A DNA stretch of 64,000 nucleotides from Rhizaria sp. SCN 62-66 (taxonomy: Eukaryota; Rhizaria, unplaced). The notes beneath the pieces were generated by a model, which was given only the letters and a program-made list of their open reading frames with translations, did no database searches and was not told where the DNA came from. Below, piece after piece: positions 53,825-64,000 of this stretch. The stretch lies in NCBI GenBank assembly GCA_001724265.1, contig MEDY01000096.1, positions 52,890 to 116,889 on the forward strand, in the 5' to 3' direction. The translations under genes and the position numbers were made by a program. Position 1 is the first letter of the stretch. Every line of letters starts with the position of its first letter.

Positions 53825-55236
53825 TGTGCAAGGAGGCTGGAAAGAGGAACGCTGACGAGTGAGCTGTTCCTGTGACCTGTGCGGTGTGTGGGAAACGAGC
53901 TTAGGAGGGAAGCGTGTGCGCGTGCGCGGAGCAGCGCTTAGGAGATGAGGTCGAGAGCAAAAGTCTCGGAAGTGTTAGTACAATGCCGCTTATAAAGCTA
54001 GCAACGTGGTATTAAACCTGGACAACGTTAACAGAGCAAGAAAGGCATAGTTTTCGATTGGGGAGAGAGGAGGAACAAGAACAGCGGATGTAAGACAAAT
54101 ATCAAACTAAGAAGAAAAACATTGCTAGAACAGATTTACAGCATAGTTATATATATTATCCGTGCGCATGTGTCGCTGGCCAAGAGGAAAGCCTTGTACA
54201 ACGGATCCTTGTAGTGAAATCACGGCAAAACGATGGAGCGCGTTTATACGCCCTTTGACTGTGGGCTAGTGCACACGAAATTAGTCTACATCGGCCAAGA
54301 AAGAACATCGAACAGACCCGGAATTTAAAGGATGCAAATGAGGGGTCATATATGAACGGTACTGCACCCTCAAGCGCGAATATCCTCTGGAATGGTGCCG
54401 GAGCCGCGCATAAGACATCCGCACCGCACCCACTCTTCACTGCTTGACCGCCAGACCAAAGGAGCGATGTCAGGGGAGGAGAGCGAGCATCGCCGATATT
54501 CCGGTATTCGTTGCACTACGGTGCATGACGCGCTGGACCTTCTGACGCGGCATGAGCGGGGAAACAAAAACTAGTGTAACTCAACGTAACTTCTGTGGTT
54601 TTGATTCATTCAAATCTGCTACACATTTTATTTATTGTCCGGCTCTGTTTAATGACTTATAATATCTGCTCTCTTTCAAAAATACTGAACTATCGCTCAT
54701 ATTCAGCTTGGGATATGCACACCATCACCAACAGCACAGATACAAGATCAAAAAATGTTTATATATACAGTGATACATAATACAAGCGAACATAGTGTTT
54801 ACACGTCTCACATGGCGATTTGAGGAGATATATCCTTCGGTAACTGACCTTCTTGTCATGACACAACGGCCTGACTTAGGGTAGAGGGAGGTGTCGACGA
54901 GCCAAAGTTGAAATATGAAACCAGACATAAGAAGCCTGTCAAAGCCATGGTAGACGAATGATAGCATTTGCATCATGTTTCTTACATCTTTTAATATATT
55001 GTGGTATTTTTACGGTTGATCTTATGTTTAACTGGAGTCCCTAAACGGACTTCGAAAAAGACGCCTCCCTTCTCGCTCTTCGCTCTCACATCCGATTTTC
55101 ATATCAACTCATAATCCACATCTAAAGTAACATGATTCACTAACGTCACTCATTATTTCCCTGCTATATTGCTGTGTCCAACGAATTAATTTTGTCAATC
55201 TCTCCCCAAACCTCTTTTTGGACTGCCATCGCAGCT
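53825..55236. promoter_or_regulatory. Divergent intergenic region between the two giant genes
   Basis: 1.4 kb between head-to-head start codons. Mostly AT-rich. A more GC-rich island at about 54360-54574 contains a 60-codon plus-strand ORF (ATG 54392, stop TAG 54572-54574) of unknown status. I cannot tell whether it is an exon, an RNA or chance. Confidence 0.4.
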
Positions 55237-58200
55237 ATGTCCACTCAAGCTTCCGATACCCGCACTGGGCGAGTAGGTCCGGCGCTATGTGTGCCACTCC
55301 CTGTGGACGTCACGGAGGATAACCGCAATTACCAGTGGGATACTGTTTCAGGTAACTTTGTCACAGCCGGTACCAATGACTTCCCAACGTTCGCTCTTAC
55401 CTGTGGCGCCGGCGCGTCCGCCGGTGTGTGGTACTTCGAGATTGAGTTGCTTGACGGTTCGGCCCCGCACGTCGGTGCTCTGCTCGCCGGCAAGTACACG
55501 CTCAAGGCCACTACTAAGACCAAGGGCGTGGGCAACGATGGCGCTTCGTGGGCGCACCTCGGTAGCAAGGGCTACTTCGCGGACAAGCTTGCCACTGGTG
55601 ACAAGGCATGGGCCAAGGGCGAAATCGTCGGGGTTACGCTCGACCTTACGGCAAAGACCATGACGTGGACGCGCAACAACGCGCTCGTCGCCACAGCTGA
55701 CTTCGCGGGCGAGCACAAGGGTTTTTACGCCGAAGGCGACACGCTAGTGCCTGCTGTCTCGCTCCCCAAGGGCTGTGTCGTTGCCTGGCGTCTGGCGCAG
55801 GACTCGCTCAAGTTCCCCAACCCAGCCGCTGCGGCCCTGCAGGCCGGCGCAGTCCCCGCATTTCTGGTCGCCAACGTCAAGGCCCCTGAGGCCGGCGACG
55901 GGCTCTCCGACACGTACGACGTGCTGCCTGATCTGCTCGCGTCGCTTGCGCGCGGCACTGGTGATAACGCTGACAAGGCTGCCGTGAAGCCGCTGTTCGA
56001 AGCTCGCAGCGCCGGGTCACGTGGCGCGCTTGAGTACGGCTGGGACTACGCTGTCACCAAGACCATTGCGGGTTACGCTGCGGCGTGCGCGGCCGCCTAC
56101 AAGGGCGACGGGCTTGAGCTCAAGGGCGGTGCTTTCAGCAACGGCGAGGACGCCAAGAAGAAGGCCGGCGCGATGGTCGCTACTCTCCGCGCCATGCTGC
56201 AGCGCGCCCGCATCGCCGAAGCGCTCTACCTGGGCGCCGCAGGCGTGGCCGCCTTTGCCGCTGCCGCGCGCGACGCCGCCGACGCCGCCGTGCCGCTGGT
56301 CGAAGAGGCCTGGGGCAAGGCGCAGCTGCTCGCTGCGCTCGAGGACCGCAAGACGCACAAGTTCGCCGACTTCGGGTTTCCGTACTACGCGACTAACAAG
56401 GTCCGCAGCGACATCACCAAGGGCAACGCTGCGGCGCTAACTACGCACGGCGAGAACGTCCGCATGTGGCGCAAGTGGTTCCTGGCCCAGTACACGGGCT
56501 CGCAGACGGTCAAGGAGCTGGTGCTGGCCGCGCTTGGCGCGCTCGTGACCGACTGTCTGGGCGAGGATCCTGATGCCGCCGAGCTGGCTGCGGCCGCCAA
56601 CGCCGCCGCAGGGCCCGAGGGCGGCGTCGTGCGCAACTCCGCGCTGTCCGTTCCCGCGCAGCCCGAGCAGCCCGCCGTGCTGGACAAGCTGACCGCGATG
56701 GAGCTCGCCAAACTCGCGACGCTGAGCAAGGAGGTGTTTCAGGAGATGGACAAGGGTGACAAGGAGCGCGACCGTTTCCCCGAGCGCTGTGAGGAGAGCT
56801 ATCGCAAAGCCGCGGGGCTTGTCGCACCCGTTGAGAAGCGCGCCGCTGCGTTTGTGGCCGCGCTTGAGAAGAACTGCGGCCGCGTCACCAAAGTCATGAT
56901 CGCCAGCGGCGGTGTCGGCTCGCTGGTCGACACCCCTGAGTACAACGCCTTTTTGTCGGCGTTTAAGCCGCGGTACGAAGCGTGGGCGCAGTGGCAGGCT
57001 CAACACGCGCTGAACCGCAAGGTCGACCTTGCAATGCGCGATGTGCTGCGCGAGCTGGGCCAGGGCAAGGACAAGGTTGCGCACTCGAACCCCGAGGCTG
57101 CGCTGCAGATTCTCTCTGCAGCCACGCGCAAGCTCGACGCGCTGCGCAAGGAGCCCGGGTTCTGGTCCGCAGCCACGGTCGCCACGCAGATGGCCGAGGC
57201 TGATGCTCTACGTGCGTACATTACGGTCGAGGCGCCCGCGGTCATGCAGCGCCAGGCAGCCGGCGGCGTGCGCCCCAAGATGTCGACCGCGGTGTCGGTG
57301 ATGAACAAGTGCGTCTCAGTCAATGACTTTGACGGCGCGCTCAAGGCGCACAAGGAGGCATCATCCCTGCTTGAGCAGTGCCGTACCAACAAGGACTGGA
57401 TCGGCGTACCGTCGATCACGCAGGCCGTGCAGGACTTCGGCTCTGACATCGACGGCTTCATGGATGTGTACAAGAACACTTTCGGCAAGAACCGGGCCGA
57501 GGCCCTTGTGCGCGAGATTACCTCCACGCTTACCGGCGCGCGCGACTTCGTCTCGCATAACAACTTCGACCGCGCCCTGCAGTGCTTAACCCAAGGCCGC
57601 GCGCTCGCCACAGCTCTGCGCGAAGACCCCATCGTTGGCACTCACCCCGTTGCAGCAAGCTTCCTGCCGCAGTACTTTGATGACGCCAAGACCGTCGACT
57701 CTACCGTGCAGGCCGCGCTCATTGACCGCCAGGCCGCCGCGGCCGCGCGCGAGCTCGGCTCCGCGCTCACCAACGCCAAGGACGGACTTGAACACAGCAA
57801 CTTTGACGCCGCGCTTAAGGCCATCGCGGCCGTGAAGCGTCTTGCGGGCGAGCTTGAAGCCAACGAGCGGCTCCGTGGCAACGCGGCGACCGAGGCCGCG
57901 CTGCTCGAGGTTGACACCGCGGTGCCGGCGCTTGAGGAGCGCTACAAGAGCACGATGATTTTTCGCCAGCTTGCAGATGACAAGCGTGTCGCTGAGTCCG
58001 CGCTCGCCGAGGCCAACAACGGCGTCGAGCACTCGAACTACGACAAGGCGCTGAAATCGATGCAGCAATACAAGGCTAAGGTTGTCGCCATGGAGGCAGA
58101 AGAGCAGTACCGCGCCCAGACTGGCACTGCGGGTGACGTTGACGCGTACGTTGCGAACGCGCGCAATGTAGCAATCCCCGACTGGCAGAGCAAGTACGAG

Positions 58201-61200
58201 GCCAAGTACCTGGGCCGTCTCGCACAAAACATTGCGCGCGAGCTTTCCAGCAAGGCCACTGCGGCCGATGATCACTTTGAGCACAACCGCTACGACTCCA
58301 TGCTTGAGCGTCTTACTGCGTTGCGCAAGCAGATTCGCGCTCTCGCTGACACGCCCGTCGACGCTGAGGATGACACCGCGCTTGCGGCGCGCTTGTCGGC
58401 TGTCCAGGACGCTATCAGTCAGGCGAGCACCTCCGCGGCCGCGCTCGAAGCCAAGTACGCCGAGGCCGCACAGGCGCGCCTGTTGGCCGACGGACGCCGC
58501 GATGCTGAGTCCGCACTCTCGCTTGCAAACGACAAGCTTGGCCATGCCAACTACGATGCCGCTCTGGAGGCTTTCTCTCAGGCCCGCGGACTGGCTACCC
58601 AACTTGCGCTTAAGCCTGAGGGCGCCTCCGCGGCCGCTGCTACGTTCCTGGAAACGTTCGACACCTTGTGTGCCACGTTCCGGGAGAAGTACTCCGCTGC
58701 CGTAAGCTCGCGCGATGAGGCTGCTGCGCGTCGCGACATTGCTACGGCGCTGTCGTTCGCAAAGCAGAACATGTCACACTGCAAGGGCGATCAGGCGCTG
58801 GCTGAGCTGCGCAAGGCCAAGGGGCTTATTGCAGCTTTCGAGGCCGCGCATAAGAATGCCACCGCGGATCCCGCGTGGGCCACTGACGCCGCCGCGGTTG
58901 AAAGTGACTACGCCACGCGCGTGCTTGGTCGACTTGCTGACGAGCTTACTGGCAAGGCGGCGTCGCAGGTTGCTTCTGCACGCCGCTTTCTTGAACACTC
59001 AAACCCCGACGCCGCGCTTACTGCGCTCTCTGCCGCCCGCACTGCCGCCGCAGATCTTGCCGCTGAGTCCCGTATAGCGCAGCTGCCCAAGGTTGTCGCG
59101 TTTAACGCTTCATTCTCCGTTGAGCTCAAGGATGTCAGCGAGCGATACGCTGCGTTCCAGACCACGAAGAAAGGTAACGAGCTTGCTCGTGTGCTGCAGA
59201 CGCTTATGATTGACGCTGCAAACTTTATCTCGCACTCGCGCTTTGACGAGGCGCTCGTTCATGCACAAAATGCGCTTACTGCGCGCGACGAGCTCAAGCT
59301 TGACTCCGACTTAGCCGCAGTTCCCGCTGTCGTTTCTGTGCTTACTGAGGCCGAGACGCGGGTTCCTGCACTGCTGGCCGAGTACCGCGAGAAGGTCGGC
59401 GCTAAGAAGCTTGCCGCTGGCATCCGTGAGATCCGGGACAGCGTCGCCCAGGCCACGGATGCTCTCGGTCACTCCCGCCTCGATGACGCACAGCGCGGTC
59501 TCCTGCAGACGCGCGATCTTGTCGGAGCGCTGTCCGGTGATCCCGTGTTTGCTGAGTCACCCGAGCTGGACGCGTTCCTGAAGGAGTACACCAGCAGCAC
59601 GCGCGAGCTCTCTGCCGCGCTCGAGAGTAAGCGCGCCGACCGCCTCCGCGCGCAGCTCGAGCGCGAGGTTACCACCGCGATTGCTGCTGCGCGCGACCAC
59701 CTTGGGCACAACCGCAACGACCGCGCGCTTGAGGCGCTCCGCATTGTGCGCACTGCTGTGGCCGCGTGCGAGGGCGAGCTTGGTGCCGCTGGTGCTTTGT
59801 TTGTCGCTGACCAGCGGACAGCGATGGTTGCATTCGAGGCTGACTTCACCGAAAAGGCCTTTGCGGCCGAGGTACGCCGCAAGATCGACCGCGCACAGGC
59901 GCTTCTTGGCCGCGCTTGCAACGCTCTTGACAAGCACTGTGTGGACGAGAGTCTGAAGCTGCTCTCGGAGGCCCGCGAGGCATCTGCGCTGCTGGGCGGT
60001 GATGAGCGTTTCCTTAACACGCCCAGTGTGGTCGAGTTTATGACGCGCTTTGTTGCCGAGTTGCAGGCACACAAGTCGGCCATTGCAACTTACCAGGCAT
60101 CACGCGCCGCCGACACGCTTCAGCGCACTGCCGAGAGCTTGCTGACTGACATGCGTGATAAGTACTCGCACAGCCGCATCGATGAGGCGCTGACTTCGCT
60201 GCGTCGCGTTGAGCGCATGCTTGAGACTGATCTTGCTGCGCCCGCCCATGCCGCCCTCAAGGCTGACGTTGAGGCCCGCGCGCTCGCCTTCCGCGCAGAG
60301 TATCAGAACAAGCACTTGCGTGCACAAGCACAGTCGACGATCCGCGCTGCTAACTCGCTGCTTGAGACAGCGCGTTTCCACGGTGGTCACAACCGCCTCA
60401 CTGATGCGATGTCCGCGCTTGGCGAGGCACAGGTGGCTGTGCTCGCGCTTAACGAGCCAGAGTTTGCCGGGCTCGATATTGTTGAGTCGTTCTTCGAGAC
60501 CTGGGGCGGCCGCGTCGCCGCGCTCAAGGGCGAGGTTCAGGGTGTGCTCGTGTCACAGTCCGTTGCGGTCGCTACGCACAAGATTGCGGACGCTTTCGCT
60601 GCAGCTGAGCAGTGCCTGCTGCACCACAACTACGACTTTGCCCTCGTGCACCTGACCAAGGCAGGCACTGCGATGGCCGAGCTCAAGGCCGACACGCAGC
60701 TCGCTGCTCTTCCCGCAGTGGTTGCCGCGCTGTCCGACGCCACTGCGCGCAAGTCCGCTCTTGGCACGACCATTGCTGACACTGTCTTTGCTAAGGAGGT
60801 TGCTGCGGTTGTTCGCACTGCTGGTGCACACCTCGTGCGCGCAAAGACTCTCTTCGCCCGTCTCGCCTTCGATGACGCATTGTCCGCGCTGAGTAACGCA
60901 AAGGCCACCGTTGCTGCGGCTGCGGCTAACGAGTCTCTTGCCGGCGCCACTGCGTTTAAGGCGTACATGGCCGAGTTCAAGTCCGACGCTGCAGCCTTTG
61001 CGGCCCAATTTGCCGCCACCGCCCTTGCTGATGAAGCCCGCGCTGTTGCTCGCGAGGTTTCCACCAAAGCCGCGCAGGCAAAGATGTATCTGGACCGCCT
61101 TATTGAGGACAAGGCTGCATCTGCGCTTGCCGAGGCACACCGCGCAGCAGTGCGCTTTATGAACGCAGACGAGCCCCTGTCGCTGGTTCCTATTGCCGCT

Positions 61201-63546
61201 GAGACTGTTGCCGCACTTAAGACTGTTCAGCAGGCGTTTGCTGAGCAGTTTCTTGCTGAGTCCGTTGCTGATGCTGTAGCAAGCGCTCGTGATCTGCTTG
61301 GGCAGGCTCGCAAAGCCGAGCAGCGCGCGCTGCCTGCCGATAAGCTCTACACTGACGCCTTTGCGGCCGTTGCGCCACTGCTGGGCCCCGGACCTGCGAG
61401 TCCCGTGGCTTTCTCCGTCGCTGGTCTGCCCTTCCTTGTCACGTTTGTCACTGGCGAGCTCTTGCCCGCTGCTGAGGCGCGCGGCATTGACCTCTTTGCT
61501 TCGGCGTCTGCTGGCACTTTGGGCGGTGCGGGTGGCGCGGTCACCTTCGACTCAATGCTCGGTGACCGCTTTCCGGGTAAGGCTGTGCTGCAGAAGGGCC
61601 TCGTGCGCCTGCAGAAGGGCCCCGAACTGGACCCCGCCTTCTTCCGCTATTGTGATGCCTCGGATGTCGTGTTTAAGCGCGCGCAGAACGGTTTCCGTGG
61701 CATGGTGGAGGCGATCAAGACGGGCAACATGACGCTCGAGGCCGAGTCTGTGCGCCTTATTGAGACAGCCCACGAGGGCACGCGCGACCTCCTGCTCAAG
61801 TTTATGGACGGCGACGCAAAGGTTAACACCAGTGAACACTACAAGAACATCCGTGCTGCGTACGAGGCGTACATCCCTGCGCACGCTGCGCTCGAGAAGC
61901 AGTTCAATCGCCGTGTTGCGCTGTTCAAGCTACTGGAGTCGATCCGTACGCGTATGGTCAACATGAACGAGGTTGCTGACTTCAACCAGAACAACCTGAA
62001 TCCTTACTACAAGGTTGAGCGTGACTTTGTTCACTATAAGGCGGCGCGTGACGCCGTGGCGTTGATTAAGGAGATCCGCCACCACTCAGCCAACACGTAC
62101 AACGGCTTTGTTAACGAGGACACGTATGTTGAGCACATCACTGCTATTCTCACCAAGCTTTGCAAGAACCACACCTACATTCTTGTGCGTCTTGCCGCAC
62201 ACGCTCTGCAGCGCCGCGACGTTGAGAATTTGCGCTGTCACATGGCTAAGATGTCGTCTTGGCCCAACGCGCGCGCGGCGGCTTGGGCGCGCGTGGAGCG
62301 TCTGTTTGCTCGCAAGGTCAGCCCGCTGCAGGGCCAGTTCTGCCGCAAGCTTAAGCCTGAGTTTAAGCTTGACGGCAGCACGGACGAGCCAATGATGGTT
62401 GACCTAGCCGAGTGGCACGTTGACGACGCGCGCAACATGATCAAGCCCGGCACCAACGCGGCCGACGCCGCTGTCGTTGCTCGCGGTCGCGGCAGGGTGT
62501 ACGTTGAGGGTGAGAAGGACGAGTCTGCGATGTCGACACTTGACGCGCCGGTCACCTTTAAGGCGAGCTCGTTCAAGAGTGGCAATAAGAACCTTGTTGG
62601 TGAGTTCTCACTCACGCGCTCCTTCGCGGATCTTGTCTATGAGACTGACGATAACGGTTGCGCAAAGCAGGCGGAGGACGACTTCATTGACTGCCCGCGC
62701 TATGTCATTGTCATGTACGCCCGCGTCAACGGCGAGAACATTGTCGGCCACCAGCGCGAGGCGCGCGCTCTCGAGTGCTTCTTGACCTCGCGCATGAAGA
62801 TCCACGAAGCCAAGCACCTGCCCTTCAAGTTCAAGTTCCCGCTGCTTCGCTACAACAAGTGGAGCGTTGCTGATGACACGTTCAGTCGCGGCGACTACGC
62901 CTTTTCTACGCTGCTCTCACAGCTCAGCCAGGGCACGTACGAGATCGAGCTCGACATGGCCGTCGTGCGTGACGTCAGCATCGGCGGCTCCGCCATCGGT
63001 CAGATTACGCCGTGCTGGCCCTCCGAGCCCTCCGTGCCGCTCTCGCGCACGCGCTTTGTGCTCGAGCTCGACACGGCGATGCCTCAGAAGGGTGCGTTGT
63101 TCCCTCCACTTAACGGCACCACTGACGCAAAGCTCGCATCTGAGTGTCTGCTGGCGATCCGCGCATCGCCCAAGTTCAAAAAGGCGCACCCCGTGCGTCT
63201 GGGCGCCGTAAACTTCACCACCGGCTTTTATCCTTACGTCTGGGACAGTATTGTTGTCCCAGGTCTCCCGCCTAGCATTATTTACGATCCGGCCCAGTTC
63301 ACGCGTGATATGCGTCTGACTGTGCAGCGCTCGCTGGCTGATGGGTGGAGCGAGGACCTGGACGAGGACGACATCGTCGAGTACCTCATCGGTGCGCTCG
63401 GTGGCCATAAAAAGGTTATGCGTGCGCACTTTGTCGCCGTGGAGGAGATTATCGGCTGGGCGACGAACATGCACGAAGAAGTGCTGCCGCGCCAGTGGTT
63501 TTCTGAGGCTGACTTGGCCATCATCGGCAAGGAGCCGGTGCAATAA
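55237..63546 (+). CDS. SPRY-domain protein with about 18 tandem helical repeats, unknown family
   Basis: Intronless, 2,769 residues; the first ATG in frame is 55237 (MSTQASDTRTG). Residues ~10-195 form a SPRY domain: GVWYFEIELLDGS, ATTKTKGVGNDGASWAHLGS, GVTLDLTAKTMTWTRNN. A helical region follows, then from about residue 610 to 2010 roughly 18 tandem units of ~79 residues, each with a core like LGHxxYDxALxxLxxARxL and a second helix like FLxxYxxxVxxLxxxY. The last ~660 residues are a non-repetitive, apparently globular region (for example YNKWSVADDTFSRGDYAFST, NFTTGFYPYVWDSIVVPG). Unlike every other long protein here, there are no homopolymer tracts, and third positions use more T (GCT, GTT, CTT). 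This suggests strong constraint and perhaps high expression. I recognise no named family; a structural or scaffold role is only a guess. Stop TAA. Confidence 0.85.
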   Translation: MSTQASDTRTGRVGPALCVPLPVDVTEDNRNYQWDTVSGNFVTAGTNDFPTFALTCGAGASAGVWYFEIELLDGSAPHVGALLAGKYTLKATTKTKGVGNDGASWAHLGSKGYFADKLATGDKAWAKGEIVGVTLDLTAKTMTWTRNNALVATADFAGEHKGFYAEGDTLVPAVSLPKGCVVAWRLAQDSLKFPNPAAAALQAGAVPAFLVANVKAPEAGDGLSDTYDVLPDLLASLARGTGDNADKAAVKPLFEARSAGSRGALEYGWDYAVTKTIAGYAAACAAAYKGDGLELKGGAFSNGEDAKKKAGAMVATLRAMLQRARIAEALYLGAAGVAAFAAAARDAADAAVPLVEEAWGKAQLLAALEDRKTHKFADFGFPYYATNKVRSDITKGNAAALTTHGENVRMWRKWFLAQYTGSQTVKELVLAALGALVTDCLGEDPDAAELAAAANAAAGPEGGVVRNSALSVPAQPEQPAVLDKLTAMELAKLATLSKEVFQEMDKGDKERDRFPERCEESYRKAAGLVAPVEKRAAAFVAALEKNCGRVTKVMIASGGVGSLVDTPEYNAFLSAFKPRYEAWAQWQAQHALNRKVDLAMRDVLRELGQGKDKVAHSNPEAALQILSAATRKLDALRKEPGFWSAATVATQMAEADALRAYITVEAPAVMQRQAAGGVRPKMSTAVSVMNKCVSVNDFDGALKAHKEASSLLEQCRTNKDWIGVPSITQAVQDFGSDIDGFMDVYKNTFGKNRAEALVREITSTLTGARDFVSHNNFDRALQCLTQGRALATALREDPIVGTHPVAASFLPQYFDDAKTVDSTVQAALIDRQAAAAARELGSALTNAKDGLEHSNFDAALKAIAAVKRLAGELEANERLRGNAATEAALLEVDTAVPALEERYKSTMIFRQLADDKRVAESALAEANNGVEHSNYDKALKSMQQYKAKVVAMEAEEQYRAQTGTAGDVDAYVANARNVAIPDWQSKYEAKYLGRLAQNIARELSSKATAADDHFEHNRYDSMLERLTALRKQIRALADTPVDAEDDTALAARLSAVQDAISQASTSAAALEAKYAEAAQARLLADGRRDAESALSLANDKLGHANYDAALEAFSQARGLATQLALKPEGASAAAATFLETFDTLCATFREKYSAAVSSRDEAAARRDIATALSFAKQNMSHCKGDQALAELRKAKGLIAAFEAAHKNATADPAWATDAAAVESDYATRVLGRLADELTGKAASQVASARRFLEHSNPDAALTALSAARTAAADLAAESRIAQLPKVVAFNASFSVELKDVSERYAAFQTTKKGNELARVLQTLMIDAANFISHSRFDEALVHAQNALTARDELKLDSDLAAVPAVVSVLTEAETRVPALLAEYREKVGAKKLAAGIREIRDSVAQATDALGHSRLDDAQRGLLQTRDLVGALSGDPVFAESPELDAFLKEYTSSTRELSAALESKRADRLRAQLEREVTTAIAAARDHLGHNRNDRALEALRIVRTAVAACEGELGAAGALFVADQRTAMVAFEADFTEKAFAAEVRRKIDRAQALLGRACNALDKHCVDESLKLLSEAREASALLGGDERFLNTPSVVEFMTRFVAELQAHKSAIATYQASRAADTLQRTAESLLTDMRDKYSHSRIDEALTSLRRVERMLETDLAAPAHAALKADVEARALAFRAEYQNKHLRAQAQSTIRAANSLLETARFHGGHNRLTDAMSALGEAQVAVLALNEPEFAGLDIVESFFETWGGRVAALKGEVQGVLVSQSVAVATHKIADAFAAAEQCLLHHNYDFALVHLTKAGTAMAELKADTQLAALPAVVAALSDATARKSALGTTIADTVFAKEVAAVVRTAGAHLVRAKTLFARLAFDDALSALSNAKATVAAAAANESLAGATAFKAYMAEFKSDAAAFAAQFAATALADEARAVAREVSTKAAQAKMYLDRLIEDKAASALAEAHRAAVRFMNADEPLSLVPIAAETVAALKTVQQAFAEQFLAESVADAVASARDLLGQARKAEQRALPADKLYTDAFAAVAPLLGPGPASPVAFSVAGLPFLVTFVTGELLPAAEARGIDLFASASAGTLGGAGGAVTFDSMLGDRFPGKAVLQKGLVRLQKGPELDPAFFRYCDASDVVFKRAQNGFRGMVEAIKTGNMTLEAESVRLIETAHEGTRDLLLKFMDGDAKVNTSEHYKNIRAAYEAYIPAHAALEKQFNRRVALFKLLESIRTRMVNMNEVADFNQNNLNPYYKVERDFVHYKAARDAVALIKEIRHHSANTYNGFVNEDTYVEHITAILTKLCKNHTYILVRLAAHALQRRDVENLRCHMAKMSSWPNARAAAWARVERLFARKVSPLQGQFCRKLKPEFKLDGSTDEPMMVDLAEWHVDDARNMIKPGTNAADAAVVARGRGRVYVEGEKDESAMSTLDAPVTFKASSFKSGNKNLVGEFSLTRSFADLVYETDDNGCAKQAEDDFIDCPRYVIVMYARVNGENIVGHQREARALECFLTSRMKIHEAKHLPFKFKFPLLRYNKWSVADDTFSRGDYAFSTLLSQLSQGTYEIELDMAVVRDVSIGGSAIGQITPCWPSEPSVPLSRTRFVLELDTAMPQKGALFPPLNGTTDAKLASECLLAIRASPKFKKAHPVRLGAVNFTTGFYPYVWDSIVVPGLPPSIIYDPAQFTRDMRLTVQRSLADGWSEDLDEDDIVEYLIGALGGHKKVMRAHFVAVEEIIGWATNMHEEVLPRQWFSEADLAIIGKEPVQ
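57060..61260 (+). repeat. Tandem ~237-bp protein-coding repeat array
   Basis: Units are marked by an H-x-x-[YFNL]-D-x-A-L core at about 57080, 57325, 57550, 57790, 58030, 58273, 58540, 58775, 58998, 59233, 59469, 59704, 59935, 60168, 60385, 60625, 60865 and 61100. Examples: SHNNFDRAL, EHSNFDAAL, EHSNYDKAL, GHANYDAAL, SHSRFDEAL, HHNYDFAL. The His is lost in the second unit and the last two units. Divergence is high at the DNA level, so the array is old. Confidence 0.85.
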
Positions 63547-64000
63547 TTACACGTGACTTTATTGTGGTGCCTCCTTCAGCCCTTCTTCTGTCTGACAGAA
63601 TTAATTGTTTTTCATGTCACATTCCGTTCAATCGCGATGTGACGTGTAGCGTGAGCCGATTGGTGGATCAGGTATTCCCAGACATACCGAGTTAAAAACG
63701 GTGTGTCCTTGTGTGTTCACATAACTATGCTTTGTTTTTCAGTGTTTTGACCAAATCAATTCTTGTGTTTGAATCCTAAACTCCTAAACCAATGTTTTAT
63801 CTCTGCAGTACTTTTTACAACTACTACTTTGAGTGGATTGCTTCTGTCTTCTCTAAAACTCACTACAATACAACATGCTACATGAACAATTACTCGACGT
63901 GCATGTAACCCCTATGTAGCGTCAACTAAAAAACGCCAAAAACGCAGTTTTCGGCAGGTAACTTCCACAATAGAAATCTCTGTGAAATAATCGTCAAAGC
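63547..64000. other. 3' flanking region
   Basis: 454 bp after the SPRY-repeat gene, AT-rich, no gene recognised before the window ends. Confidence 0.4.

Noticed and set aside
54156-54440. 94-codon minus-strand ORF in the gap between the giant genes
   Set aside because: Cys/Arg/Ser-rich, no recognisable domain, no splice or codon support; treated as chance.
55174-55236. Upstream extension of the SPRY protein (start at 55174)
   Set aside because: The codon at 55174 is GTG, not ATG; the first in-frame ATG is 55237 and the SPRY domain begins just after it.

Overview
The window is nuclear DNA of a unicellular eukaryote with very GC-rich coding sequence and AT-rich introns and intergenic gaps. 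Evidence: spliceosomal introns of about 120-260 bp in seven genes, eukaryote-only proteins (exportin-7, URI prefoldin, GATOR1 subunit NPRL2, TBC-PH, RING-H2, SLC26/SulP), and nuclear genes for mitochondrial proteins (NDUFA5, SDHAF4). Proteins are swollen by Ala/Gly/Ser/Asp/Asn/Gln tracts, so several are two to three times their usual length. I cannot name the species; a free-living heterotrophic protist fits. Several intron boundaries were set by splice motifs, phase and homology, and are not experimentally known.

Layout. 1-5954 (-) exportin-7, 3' end cut by the window edge; 6458-10993 (+) URI1; 11824-12912 (-) helical, ARM-like ORF with an in-frame TAG; 13545-17773 (-) SulP/SLC26 transporter with a split STAS domain; 18435-19865 (-) NDUFA5 and 20398-20980 (+) SDHAF4, two respiratory-chain genes sharing a divergent promoter; 21796-24807 (+) TBC-like plus PH protein, convergent with 25121-28072 (-) NPRL2; 28368-29349 (-) secreted/ER coiled-coil protein with an apparent 1-nt frameshift; 29982-32237 (+) RING-H2 ligase resembling RNF115/126; 32557-39903 (-) giant kinase-like protein and 39952-41520 (-) Ser/Thr kinase, separated only by one in-frame TAG and 16 open codons; 42566-53824 (-) a 3,752-residue single-exon fusion of a soluble-type adenylyl cyclase, a PH domain and a cyclic nucleotide phosphodiesterase; 55237-63546 (+) a 2,769-residue SPRY protein with about 18 tandem helical repeats of roughly 79 residues that I do not recognise.

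The strongest leads are (a) the cyclase-PH-PDE fusion, which puts making and breaking of a cyclic nucleotide in one chain; (b) the SPRY plus tandem-repeat giant; (c) in-frame TAG codons in two loci while none of the eleven clear gene ends uses TAG, which raises UAG reassignment or readthrough; (d) an 11-nt motif GTGACYGTGRG found 16 times in either orientation and in several reading frames; (e) a GTACG-type 5' splice site. NPRL2 and URI1 both belong to nutrient/TOR-linked pathways in other eukaryotes, and NDUFA5/SDHAF4 are both respiratory-chain factors; apart from the latter pair's shared promoter I see no evidence of functional clustering.
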